In this document: one piece after another, positions 35,414 through 43,873 of the stretch | How positions within the stretch are numbered: the stretch's first letter is position 1 | Layout: each line of letters begins with the position of its first letter | DNA from: Pedobacter polysacchareus | GTDB taxonomy: Bacteria > Bacteroidota > Bacteroidia > Sphingobacteriales > Sphingobacteriaceae | Assembly (NCBI RefSeq): GCF_019802255.1 | Contig: NZ_JAHYSS010000006.1 | Location: 248,001 to 312,000, forward strand | Length of the DNA stretch: 64,000 nucleotides | Direction: 5' to 3' | Program-made: the position numbers and the translations under genes | Notes under the pieces: model-generated | Seen by the model: the letters and a program-made list of their open reading frames with translations, nothing else | Told to the model about the DNA's origin: nothing | Databases searched by the model: none

Positions 35414-35812
35414 TTATATTCTGTAGGTACAGTTTTTCAGGAAGACAGGCACTTTCAGCCCATCAGGAGGTGCATTACTTAATGCTTCTCTGGTCATTTT
35501 TACCGGAACTTCTACTGCATAATCCAGGAAAAACACCGCTGGAATAATGGCCTGAATTGGTGGATTAAACTGGAAAACATGTTGACTGGCCGTTTGGCTC
35601 TGGTCTACTTTTGTTTCCTGCTGCTGATCCTGACAGCAGGATTTGCCTTTCGATTGGCTCTTAGGCATACCGCAAAGCTCACACAGTGCTGCACTTTGCT
35701 TCTCCAAACCCCAGCTTACCAACTCTCCCATGCAATAATGGAAGTGTAGCGTTGACCCACTGGAAATTCCCAGGTAGAACAAAGCAATGATGGTAAGGAG
35801 TGTTTTCTTCAT
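35414..35812 (-). CDS. HYC_CC_PP family protein
   Basis: About 132 aa from MKKTLLTI, with one N-terminal signal or anchor segment. It has the spaced motif that names the family: HYCMGEL near 28, CELCGMP near 46, SCCQD near 58 and NAPPDG near the end. The Cys/His pattern suggests metal binding. The family is common in Bacteroidota copper loci and has no established activity. The start at 35812 is preferred over 35875, which lies inside the inverted repeat at 35833-35887. Confidence 0.72.
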   Translation of the reverse strand: MKKTLLTIIALFYLGISSGSTLHFHYCMGELVSWGLEKQSAALCELCGMPKSQSKGKSCCQDQQQETKVDQSQTASQHVFQFNPPIQAIIPAVFFLDYAVEVPVKMTREALSNAPPDGLKVPVFLKNCTYRI

Positions 35813-35832
35813 CAGTTCAAAGTTGATAATTT

Positions 35833-35887
35833 TAACCGGCTTAATTTTATATAATTCTGAAATTATTTTATACAATTAAACCGGTTA
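35833..35887. promoter_or_regulatory. Imperfect inverted repeat between araC-type and HYC genes
   Basis: The arms TAACCGGCTTAATT (from 35833) and AATTAAACCGGTTA (to 35887) are complementary with one mismatch in the first 14 positions, and pairing continues into the AT-rich centre. It lies 36 bases after the AraC-type stop and just before the HYC start. It could be a regulator-binding site with two half-sites or a terminator hairpin. No T-run follows. Confidence 0.5.
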
Positions 35888-35922
35888 GGGCTCAAAAGCC
35901 TCTCCTGTTAGCTTGAAGCTAA

Positions 35923-36492
35923 CTAATTTTTGATTTTGTCCAAAGGGTTTCTTAAGGATTTACCCTCCGCTTTATACTTGCTCGGTGCAATACCTGTGAT
36001 GGCCTTAAATTGGGAAGAAAGGTGTGCATTGCTGCTATAACCCATTTTCATCGAAATCTCATTCAGGTTCAACTCCCCATATTCTATCAGTTCTTTTACC
36101 TTTTCAATTTTCTGGTGAATGATAAACTTTTCAATTGTCAACCCTTCTGAATCTGAAAACAGGCGACTTAAAAAAGTATAATCACGGTTAACGCGCATGG
36201 CGATAATACTGATCAAACTCTGGTTTAAATTGGCCAGGTCAGAATAATGAACAATTTCAATGATTACCGTTTTGATCCGCTCTACCAATTGGTCTTTTTC
36301 TTTATCCATCAGCTCAAATCCCAGAATTTTCAGGGAGGAAGCAATATTTTGTAATTGACGGTCTTCCGGATCAGGATGAATTTGCACCGTTCCTAAAGTA
36401 ATATCGGAGACCAGAAAGTTTAGGTTTTCCATTTGATGGCGAACAGCAGTGATACAGCGTTCGCAAACCATATTTTTTATATATAATAACAT
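35923..36492 (-). CDS. AraC family regulator with HMA-like N-terminal domain
   Basis: 189 aa. The C-terminal ~95 residues are an AraC-type double HTH (SEGLTIEKFIIHQKIEKVKELIEYGELNLNEISMKMGYSSNAHLSSQFKAITGIAPSKYK). The N-terminus MLLYIKNMVCERCITAVRHQ...LGFELMD follows the HMA fold with a CxxC that could bind Cu(I). A copper-responsive regulator of the surrounding island is the natural reading. Similar short AraC proteins with this N-terminus occur in other Bacteroidota metal loci. It lies between two Cys-rich membrane/periplasmic genes on the same strand. Confidence 0.8.
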   Translation of the reverse strand: MLLYIKNMVCERCITAVRHQMENLNFLVSDITLGTVQIHPDPEDRQLQNIASSLKILGFELMDKEKDQLVERIKTVIIEIVHYSDLANLNQSLISIIAMRVNRDYTFLSRLFSDSEGLTIEKFIIHQKIEKVKELIEYGELNLNEISMKMGYSSNAHLSSQFKAITGIAPSKYKAEGKSLRNPLDKIKN

Positions 36493-36583
36493 GAGTATTC
36501 AAGCTAAATTAAGTTAAAACTGCAGTGGATTTCTACTGCGCAATAAAATTTAAAGTTAATGGAGGAAATGATCCTCCGCTTGA

Positions 36584-36982
36584 TCAAATGATGAGGACCC
36601 TGTTGGAAAGGTATATAGGTGTTTTCTGAAAAGCCGGACTGCTGGTATGAGCTGTCCATCCTAAGGTATTGGCAACATTTTCTGTTTTGATCAGGTAAGC
36701 ATACACCTGCTGGCTCACCGCCGACCATACAGATCTGGTTTTTAACCCCGCTGTGGCCGAAGTTTTGGCGTTTTCTTTTACGGCATATTCCCCATGGTGC
36801 TCACAGCAATCACAGTCTTTGTCTAAAACTACTGTTCCGGAAACCACTTCTGGTTCCTGATGAGCAGCTGTACTTTCGGCTGAAAAACTGGAAGACATCG
36901 CGCAATGGAGCAAGCATACAAATAACCCTGTGGTTAACATCAGGTAGAATGCAGCAAAACTTAAGGCTCCGATTTTCTTCAT
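36584..36982 (-). CDS. Cys/His-motif hypothetical protein of the copper island
   Basis: About 132 aa from MKKIGALSF, with one N-terminal membrane or signal segment containing CLLHC (two Cys). A compact DCDCCEHHGEY motif (near 58) could bind copper or zinc. The remainder is unremarkable. I do not recognise the family. Context (between CopZ-like and AraC-type genes) suggests a periplasmic or membrane-bound metal-handling role. Confidence 0.6.
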   Translation of the reverse strand: MKKIGALSFAAFYLMLTTGLFVCLLHCAMSSSFSAESTAAHQEPEVVSGTVVLDKDCDCCEHHGEYAVKENAKTSATAGLKTRSVWSAVSQQVYAYLIKTENVANTLGWTAHTSSPAFQKTPIYLSNRVLII

Positions 36983-37058
36983 TGGGTACAGCAAAAGCGG
37001 AAACCTTTTCATGGTTTCCGCCTGCAAATATACGATTTAAGGTAGGAAAGCAAGCAAA

Positions 37059-37271
37059 TTAAACTCGCTCTGCCTGAAATCCTGCTTTCTTCAGCGTCTC
37101 TTTAATCAGTTCCTCGTCCAGCTCTAAATCACTTTCAATAGTTAGAATTTTGTCTGGATTATTGGTATCCACGTCCCATTTTGACACTGCTGTCATTCCG
37201 TTCAGGTGTGGAGTAACTGTAGAAATACATCCGCCGCATTTGATATTCGTTTTAAATTTTAAAGTTTCCAT
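37059..37271 (-). CDS. CopZ-like cytosolic copper chaperone
   Basis: 70 aa single HMA domain, METLKFKTNIKCGGCISTVTPHL with CxxC at 13-16, and a final AGFQAERV. No signal peptide, so cytosolic. Such proteins carry Cu(I) to CopA, which is encoded 79 bases upstream on the same strand. Confidence 0.85.
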   Translation of the reverse strand: METLKFKTNIKCGGCISTVTPHLNGMTAVSKWDVDTNNPDKILTIESDLELDEELIKETLKKAGFQAERV

Positions 37272-37350
37272 TTGATGTTATGATTAAAAATAATTGATAT
37301 TGAATGATTAATATTTAGTCAGGTTGTTAATTATAAACTCCTGTTATTGA

Positions 37351-39579
37351 TTAACTTAATTTGGAGAGCTTCAATCGTAAGCTGTTACTTACAACAGAGA
37401 CCGAACTCAAGGCCATTGCGGCTCCGGCAATCATAGGATTCAATAAAAACCCATTGATCGGATACAGCAATCCTGCGGCAATCGGAATCCCGATCAGGTT
37501 ATAAATGAAGGCCCAAAACAGATTCTGACGAATCGTACGCACTGTTTGTTTAGAGAGCTTCAATGCTTTTGGAACTTGCTGTAAATCGGAAGAAACCAGG
37601 GTGATACTGGCCACATCAATGGCAATATCAGAACCTCTGCCCATGGCAATAGAAACATCTGCCTGAGCCAATGCCTGACTGTCGTTGATCCCATCACCCA
37701 CCATCGCCACTACTTTTCCATGCGACTGCAATTCTTTTACAAAATCTGCTTTATCCGCAGGAAGTACATCTGCCGTATAGTGATCAATACCAGCTTGTTT
37801 TGCCACTGATGCCGCAGTATGCGCATTGTCGCCAGTCAGCATATAAACTTCTATCCCTTGTGCTTTCAATGCGGCAACCGCTTTTGCCGATCCTGATTTT
37901 ACCTGATCCGCAATCGCTACAATTGCCAATACCTGTGTTTTATTCGCCAGGTAAATGACCGTTTGTGCCTTTTCCTGTAGGCTTAAAACTTTATCCGCCA
38001 TTGCGGTGGTTACCGGAATATCCTGATCCTTTAAGATCTTATGGCTTCCTGCCCAATATTTAACGCCATCCACTACACCTTCTACCCCTTTGCCGGTCAG
38101 ACTTTCAAAATGACTCAATGCTACCGTTTCCGTCCCTGTATTTTTTAAATGACGTACAATCGCTTCTGCCAATGGATGTTCCGAAGCATATTCCAAAGCC
38201 ATCAGGACTTTAGCTAACTTTTCTGTTTCCTCAGGAAGCTTTGTTGCCCATTCTAAAGTCGTGACTTCAGGTTTCCCCTCGGTAATCGTTCCTGTTTTAT
38301 CCAGGATGACTGCATTTACTTTATAACCCAGCTCTAATGCTTCCGCATTTTTAATAAGGACACCAGTCTCAGCTCCTTTACCAATTCCCACCATAATGGC
38401 GGTTGGCGTGGCTAATCCTAAAGCACATGGACAAGCGATCACCAATACCGTGACCATTGCCAGCAAACCATGGGTAAAAGCATGTTCACCACCTAATAGC
38501 AGCCATGCGCCAAGTGTTATAACCGCGATGAGCATCACCACCGGCACGAAAATACCAGCAATCTTATCCACCAGTTTTTGTACTGGTGCCTTTGATCCCT
38601 GTGCATCCTGAACCAATTTAATGATCTGTGCCAGCATGGTTTCTCCACCTACTTTTTCTGCTTTAAAACGGAAGGTTCCTTTTTGGTTGATCGTTCCGGC
38701 AAATACCTGATCACCTTCCATTTTGGCTACTGCCACCGGTTCTCCGGTAATCATGCTTTCATCAACATAGGAATTGCCCTGATAAACGACGCCATCCACG
38801 GGAATTTTCTCTCCCGAACGCACCATTAACTGATCGCCAATGCGTACATCAGCAATAGGAATTTCTTTTTCGCCTTGCTCATTTACCAATATGACTGTTT
38901 TTGGCTGTAAGCCCATTAGTTTTTTAATGGCGGAGGAAGTATTTGATTTTGCTTTTTCTTCCAGCAATTTCCCCAGCATGATGAAAACAATGACTACTGC
39001 CGCTGCTTCAAAATAAACGTGGGGGTGTAATCCTCTGGAATACCAGAATTCCGGATAAAAAGTATTGAAAACACTAAAAATGAAGGCAATTCCCGTACTT
39101 AAAGCCACCAACGTGTCCATGTTTGCAGCACCATGCTGTGCTTGTTTCCAGGCATTCACAAAAAAGTTCTTTCCAAAAATGAATAGAATTGGCGCCGTTA
39201 AAGCCATCATGTAATAATTTCCATTGGGCATATCCATGAAGAACATCCCAATAATCACTACAGGTATAGCCAATATGGAAGAGGCAATCATCCTCTTTTT
39301 CAATTGCTCATAATTATTTTGCTGTATTGCTTCCTGTTTCTCTTTAGCACCCTCTTCCTCCAGAATCAAGTCGTAACCAACAGATTGCAATACTTTCTGC
39401 AAATCTGCAGGCTGAATTTTATGCTGATCATAAGTCACCTTTACCGACTGCGTAGCATAATTCACCTCCGCATGAGCTACTCCTTCCTGTGCGCCAACCA
39501 TGGATTCGACACTGCTGGCACAGGAGGCACAAGTCATCCCTAAGACGGGAAACGTAAGGGTTTCTATATTTTGTTTCAT
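37351..39579 (-). CDS. copA: Copper-translocating P-type ATPase
   Basis: 742 aa P1B-type ATPase. One N-terminal HMA domain has GMTCASCASSVE (about 12-23). The transmembrane metal motif CPC is in VIACPCALGLATP, the phosphorylation site is DKTGT, TGEPVAV is in the actuator domain, and GDGINDSQAL is the hinge. The CPC plus HMA combination identifies the Cu(I)/Ag(I) exporters. The start is at 39579: the in-frame ATG at 39603 lies within the TACCTTTG promoter box. It heads the copper island and probably moves Cu(I) to the periplasm for the Cus system to expel. Confidence 0.95.
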   Translation of the reverse strand: MKQNIETLTFPVLGMTCASCASSVESMVGAQEGVAHAEVNYATQSVKVTYDQHKIQPADLQKVLQSVGYDLILEEEGAKEKQEAIQQNNYEQLKKRMIASSILAIPVVIIGMFFMDMPNGNYYMMALTAPILFIFGKNFFVNAWKQAQHGAANMDTLVALSTGIAFIFSVFNTFYPEFWYSRGLHPHVYFEAAAVVIVFIMLGKLLEEKAKSNTSSAIKKLMGLQPKTVILVNEQGEKEIPIADVRIGDQLMVRSGEKIPVDGVVYQGNSYVDESMITGEPVAVAKMEGDQVFAGTINQKGTFRFKAEKVGGETMLAQIIKLVQDAQGSKAPVQKLVDKIAGIFVPVVMLIAVITLGAWLLLGGEHAFTHGLLAMVTVLVIACPCALGLATPTAIMVGIGKGAETGVLIKNAEALELGYKVNAVILDKTGTITEGKPEVTTLEWATKLPEETEKLAKVLMALEYASEHPLAEAIVRHLKNTGTETVALSHFESLTGKGVEGVVDGVKYWAGSHKILKDQDIPVTTAMADKVLSLQEKAQTVIYLANKTQVLAIVAIADQVKSGSAKAVAALKAQGIEVYMLTGDNAHTAASVAKQAGIDHYTADVLPADKADFVKELQSHGKVVAMVGDGINDSQALAQADVSIAMGRGSDIAIDVASITLVSSDLQQVPKALKLSKQTVRTIRQNLFWAFIYNLIGIPIAAGLLYPINGFLLNPMIAGAAMALSSVSVVSNSLRLKLSKLS

Positions 39580-39602
39580 GACGTATCTCTTTATTTCTTT
39601 CA

Positions 39603-39610
39603 CAAAGGTA
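39603..39610 (-). promoter_or_regulatory. -7 promoter element TACCTTTG for copA
   Basis: An exact TAnnTTTG match on the minus strand, 23 bases before the copA ATG at 39579. It rules out the alternative start at 39603. The rest of the gap to 39980 holds no ORF and no clear structure. Confidence 0.6.
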
Positions 39611-39980
39611 CCTCAATACAACAGGAAGAGTTTTATAGGATTTCGGGAAAGATTTATATAATCTCCTATAAAGGGGATTTTGTAAGATGATCAATTCATT
39701 TCAGGATAAAATACAAGGATAAAATTTAGCGGTTAGAGGTCTGGTAGTATTCGGGAAGAGATCGAACAACCCCTCCAGCCCCCTCAGGAAAGCAGGTCTC
39801 CTCCAGACCACTTCCGCTCTTCCAAACACCTAAGAAGTCCATCCACCACAAATCACAAAAAACACTGATCTACAGACACATAATTACATTTACATAAAAA
39901 ACCAGCAAAACATTTCCTCCTTTCAAACGTTCTTCTAATAACTTTACTATTAAAACTCATTTAAGTAAATACCAGGCACT

Positions 39981-40229
39981 ATGGCAAAGATTAATATGTG
40001 TTTTGATCACCAGGTTGCAGTAAAAGTCTTCTTTGTTAATAAAGATAAAATCATAAAAACCCCCATTATCAAATACCTGCGCAGTGATCCGGATGGAATT
40101 TTGGAGATTTCCCTGGATCACATTACAAAAGGAAGATGGAAAGTCATTTTGGAGTGGAATTATGAAGACAAAGAATACTCTCTGGTTAAAGATATTGAAA
40201 TTCCTTACCTGGAAGCTGCAGGTACTTAA
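39981..40229 (+). CDS. Small hypothetical protein, beta-rich
   Basis: 82 aa. The central GRWKVILEWNYEDKEYSLVKDIEIP segment has the strand pattern of small FixH-like or immunoglobulin-like proteins found near respiratory genes in Bacteroidota, but the usual N-terminal membrane helix is absent. It has its own start and is isolated between divergent/convergent neighbours. Function unknown. Confidence 0.5.
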   Translation: MAKINMCFDHQVAVKVFFVNKDKIIKTPIIKYLRSDPDGILEISLDHITKGRWKVILEWNYEDKEYSLVKDIEIPYLEAAGT

Positions 40230-40279
40230 GCTGCTTTACGATCGGAAATACCGGGGACTACCACCTGATTGAGCTTTGG

Positions 40280-41215
40280 TCAATTGAATCGGAGAATGAC
40301 CTTCTCCTTTTCTATCTTGAAATTACAGTCGGCCGCAAAACAGAACATCTGGAGGACCCGTTCTAAAGATTCATTTTCATAAGTTCCGGAAAATTTACCT
40401 GCAGATTTCTGCTCGCCATGAATCTCAATTGGCACTCCGTACCAATCTTCTAAAGCAGCAATTACCGCTCTAAAACTGGTAGCATTAAATTTAAGCTGGC
40501 CTTTGACCCAGGCTTCCCGCTGCTGAATGTCAAAAGTTTCCTTTTCCATCAGGTCTACGGATCTGTTCAGCATCACCATATCTCCAGGAAGGAGAATTTC
40601 CGGCTGATTGTCGAGGGTAGATTGATAAGCTTTCTGAACTTTTAACTTTCCACTGAGGAGTTCCACTTGCTGTCCGGATTCATGCGGATAGGCACGCATG
40701 TAAAAACTCGTACCCAATACCGTGGCTTTCATATCAGAGGATTCCAAACTGAATGGCAATTTGACATTCGGACTGATGTTAAAACAAGCAGCACCCAATA
40801 GAATTACCTTCCGGTTATCTTTATTGTAACCATGGGGTACTTTCAGGATACTGTTGGCATTTAGAATAACCTTGGAATTGTCGGCCAGGGTAATGCTCAT
40901 CCTTTCTCCGAATGGAGATTTATACACTTGATATTGCTGCTGTTCTTTCTCAAAGGCAAGGTCCAGTCTGCGTTTTTCCTGGAAATGATTAAATAAAGCA
41001 AGGCCCATCACCAGCAATACTGCTACAGCAACCGCATACCATACGCGTACAAAACTACTCTTATATAAAGGCATAGGTTCTTTCAGTTGATCATCTTCCT
41101 GGAAATACTGCGGCGCAGCATTAGGCACCGAGCCTGCTGCATCGTGTTGTTCCTGCACAAGCGCTAGTTTATTAAATTCAGAAAAGGCCATTTTTTCTTC
41201 GCGACTTTTCAGCAT
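40280..41215 (-). CDS. FecR-type protein, apparently lacking the anti-sigma N-terminus
   Basis: 311 aa. One membrane segment (about 58-77, VWYAVAVAVLLVMGLALF) is followed by the FecR periplasmic domain (SPFGERMSITLADNSKVILNANS...VLGTSFYMRAYP) and the C-terminal DUF4974 region (FSGTYENESLERVLQMFC). FecR proteins sense outer-membrane transport and control an ECF sigma factor. The same frame stays open for 19 codons upstream of the ATG and keeps coding-like sequence (GSQENAVFWNY), then meets TAG at 41273-41275, with no ATG/GTG/TTG. The N-terminal part is probably truncated. No sigma factor or TonB receptor is nearby. Confidence 0.7.
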   Translation of the reverse strand: MLKSREEKMAFSEFNKLALVQEQHDAAGSVPNAAPQYFQEDDQLKEPMPLYKSSFVRVWYAVAVAVLLVMGLALFNHFQEKRRLDLAFEKEQQQYQVYKSPFGERMSITLADNSKVILNANSILKVPHGYNKDNRKVILLGAACFNISPNVKLPFSLESSDMKATVLGTSFYMRAYPHESGQQVELLSGKLKVQKAYQSTLDNQPEILLPGDMVMLNRSVDLMEKETFDIQQREAWVKGQLKFNATSFRAVIAALEDWYGVPIEIHGEQKSAGKFSGTYENESLERVLQMFCFAADCNFKIEKEKVILRFN

Positions 41216-41451
41216 GTAATTCCAAAAAACAGCATTTTCCTGGCTTCCGATGTTTAAAATTGAGACTGCAATCTACTATTCTAATTCTGCTCCCTAAAAT
41301 AAATTTAAAACCGCTATTTCTTACCGATGGTCAACGCTGCTTTACCCTTCATCAAATTATTTTCCTGGTCTTTTTAATTATGCTCCTTTTTGCAGGACAA
41401 AGGAAGGCGGTTAAATAGGTCCTTCCCCATCAAATCTTAATTATCATTCAA

Positions 41452-42042
41452 ATGAAAAAACATTTTCTATTGCCTGCCATTGCTTTAATGATGCTGGCGA
41501 ACACGGCAAAATCTCAGGACAGCAGCCCAATTCATGTAGGCTTAAAAGCAGGTGCCAATTACAACAAACTTTCTCTTTCGGCCCCAAATGTATCCGGAAA
41601 ATATGCCACCGGTTTTTCTGCGGGTGCTTTAACCAGAATTGACTTAGGTTCTGCTTATGTACAGGGAGAATTATTGTACAGCAAGAAATCAGGTAAACTG
41701 GAAGGAAGCGCGGTAAACGATCAGAAAGCGAAATGGTCAACGCTAGACGTTCCGGTATTGCTGGGCTATAAAATCCTGAATACGGAGCAAATGAACCTGA
41801 GGATTTTTGGCGGAGCCGTATATAGTTATACCTTAAATGAAAAAACTTCGGTGTTCAAACAGCTCAATCCTGCATTCAAAGCATTCAGCAAATCGAATAT
41901 TGGTTACCAGGCTGGTGCGGGAATTGATTTAGGAAAGCTTACTTTTGACCTGCGTTATGAAGGCGCTTTAAAGGACATCGATAAAACATTCGGATCGCGT
42001 CCTCAGTCCTTCCAGGCAAGTGTTGGGTTCTTGATTTTTTAA
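41452..42042 (+). CDS. Outer-membrane beta-barrel protein (PorT-like fold)
   Basis: 196 aa with a signal peptide ending AKSQ (about 1-21). Eight or so amphipathic strands follow (HVGLKAGANYNKLS, YVQGELLYSKKSG, GYQAGAGIDLGKLTFDLRYEGAL), ending in the aromatic-hydrophobic FLIF. This matches the small outer-membrane barrel family typical of Bacteroidota. It is followed 27 bases later by the LytS-type kinase gene and may be cotranscribed. Confidence 0.75.
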   Translation: MKKHFLLPAIALMMLANTAKSQDSSPIHVGLKAGANYNKLSLSAPNVSGKYATGFSAGALTRIDLGSAYVQGELLYSKKSGKLEGSAVNDQKAKWSTLDVPVLLGYKILNTEQMNLRIFGGAVYSYTLNEKTSVFKQLNPAFKAFSKSNIGYQAGAGIDLGKLTFDLRYEGALKDIDKTFGSRPQSFQASVGFLIF

Positions 42043-42069
42043 TCCGGCTCTTTATTTATCATCTTCGTA

Positions 42070-43143
42070 ATGAAAAAATTCCACCTAAATAAACCACTTG
42101 TTTTCATCTCTGGCTTTTGGATCTTACTGGGTTTTACCCTTTGGTCTCAATTGAAAAGGGATTACCCGCTGCTCAATACTTTTGGCACCGCAGCATTAAT
42201 GGTTTTATGTTCAGCCGTGATTGCGCATACGTTAAGTAACGTATTACTCCCTATCGCACTGAAAAAAGGCAAAATGACCTTGTTTGTAATTCAAACACTG
42301 GTTGCAACTACCATTTTAACCGCAGCAATTGCGGGGGTATTTTATGGCACGTACTGGTTGGCCATCCATGGCTCACCGTATGACAATGCCTCACAGTTAG
42401 CGCAGAACATTGATTATTTTGTGGTATTCATCAGAACGATCCCTTCTGCTTTGCTGATCATTGGCTCGACCTGTGGTTTTCAATTTTATCGGGAACATTA
42501 CCAGATGGCTCAAAAACATACCCTTTTACAGCAGGCGCATCTGGAAGCACAGCTAAGAATCCTGCAGGACCAGATCAATCCACACCTCATGTTCAATGTG
42601 CTGAATCACCTGCATATTCTGATGAAGAAAGATGTGGACCTTGCCGCGACCTTACTGGTCAAATTTTCAGACATCCTAAGGTACCAGTTGTATGAATGTA
42701 ACCGGGAAACCATCCCATTGGAAAAAGAAGTGACTTATTTAAAAAACCTGGTCTCCGTCGAAAAGATCCGATGGGGGGAAGAACTGCAGGTAAATTGTAT
42801 ATGGAATATTGCGAATGGAAAGCGGGACATTGTCCCGCTTTTACTCGTTCCATTTGTAGAGAATGCTTTTAAACATGTTTCCCGTTTACCATCAGAAAAA
42901 GGATTCGTCAGGCTGTCCCTACAACAGGAGGAGGAACTCCTCACCTTTACCATTGAGAATTCCAATTCCCCGAAGCCTGCTAGAAAAAGCGAAAGCAGTG
43001 GTCTTGGCCTGGAAAATGTGCAGAAACGTTTAGAGATTCTTTATCCGAAGCAGCACGACTTACAGATTACACGAAGCAACATCCTTTTTAAAGTTGTTTT
43101 AACTATCCATTTAGATCAAAAAGCAAATTATGTCGGTTATTAA
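42070..43143 (+). CDS. LytS-type sensor histidine kinase
   Basis: 357 aa. Four N-terminal membrane segments (about 12-145) form the sensor. The His_kinase domain starts near 173 with QINPHLMFNVLNHLHIL, where the phospho-accepting His is in NPH. The ATPase domain has LLVPFVENAFKHV (N-box) and GLGLENVQKRL (G-box). It overlaps the LytTR regulator by 14 bases and must act with it. The signal is unknown; neighbouring barrels suggest an envelope signal. Confidence 0.88.
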   Translation: MKKFHLNKPLVFISGFWILLGFTLWSQLKRDYPLLNTFGTAALMVLCSAVIAHTLSNVLLPIALKKGKMTLFVIQTLVATTILTAAIAGVFYGTYWLAIHGSPYDNASQLAQNIDYFVVFIRTIPSALLIIGSTCGFQFYREHYQMAQKHTLLQQAHLEAQLRILQDQINPHLMFNVLNHLHILMKKDVDLAATLLVKFSDILRYQLYECNRETIPLEKEVTYLKNLVSVEKIRWGEELQVNCIWNIANGKRDIVPLLLVPFVENAFKHVSRLPSEKGFVRLSLQQEEELLTFTIENSNSPKPARKSESSGLGLENVQKRLEILYPKQHDLQITRSNILFKVVLTIHLDQKANYVGY

Positions 43144-43873
43144 GCCCAACTCAGACTTAGTCTTACAATGTCTCGTAGTAGACGACGAACCTATTGCCCG
43201 GGCAGGAATTATAGATTTCATTGATCAGGTAGACTTCCTGCAGGTTGCAGGTTCCTGCGGAACCGCAATGGAGGCTTCTGATTTTATCCATAAAAATCAG
43301 GTAGACCTATTGTTTCTTGACATCAACATGCCTTATTTATCAGGCATGGAGTTACTCGAATCCATGGAAAATCCTCCTTTAACTATTTTTACGACGGCTT
43401 ATTCTGAGCACGCGCTGGAGGGCTATCGCCTGCAGGTGGTAGATTACCTGCTCAAACCCATTACTTTTCAGCGCTTCCATCAGGCGGCGACAAAAGCCCG
43501 GCAGATGCATGAATTACAGCGACTGCAAAAGCAGCCCGCAGCGATGGATCCTTATTTATTTGTGCGTCAGAAAGACAGCTTTAAAAAAATCCAGTGGGCT
43601 GATATCTTATATGTAGAAGGAATGCAGAACTATGCCAGGTTAAAGTTTGCAGATCAGGAACTGATCATTCATCAAACCTTGGTATCCTTAGAAGAGATAT
43701 TGCCCGGCGATCATTTTTTCAGGATCCATAAATCTTATCTGGTCAATATCTCTAAAATTGATTTGGTGTCGGGAGGAAGGATTTTTATTGGCGAGCATGA
43801 ACTGCCTATTTCCCGACACCGGAGGGAGGATTTGTTAAAAGAAGTCGTTTATAATAAACTCATCAGTCGTTAG
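43130..43873 (+). CDS. LytTR response regulator
   Basis: 247 aa. The receiver domain (about 10-125) has the acidic pair DD near 18-19, the phospho-acceptor in LLFLDINMPYLSGM and the conserved Lys in YLLKPITFQRF. The LytTR DNA-binding domain covers about 145-245 (VRQKDSFKKIQWADILYVEGMQNYARL...LPISRHRREDL). It overlaps its kinase gene by 14 bases and converges on the DUF6268 gene with a 4-base overlap of the ends. Confidence 0.9.
   Translation: MSVIKPNSDLVLQCLVVDDEPIARAGIIDFIDQVDFLQVAGSCGTAMEASDFIHKNQVDLLFLDINMPYLSGMELLESMENPPLTIFTTAYSEHALEGYRLQVVDYLLKPITFQRFHQAATKARQMHELQRLQKQPAAMDPYLFVRQKDSFKKIQWADILYVEGMQNYARLKFADQELIIHQTLVSLEEILPGDHFFRIHKSYLVNISKIDLVSGGRIFIGEHELPISRHRREDLLKEVVYNKLISR

Noticed and set aside
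36504..36728. 74-aa minus-strand ORF overlapping the DCDCC protein gene
   Set aside because: It runs in another frame of a better-supported gene that has a signal segment and Cys motif.
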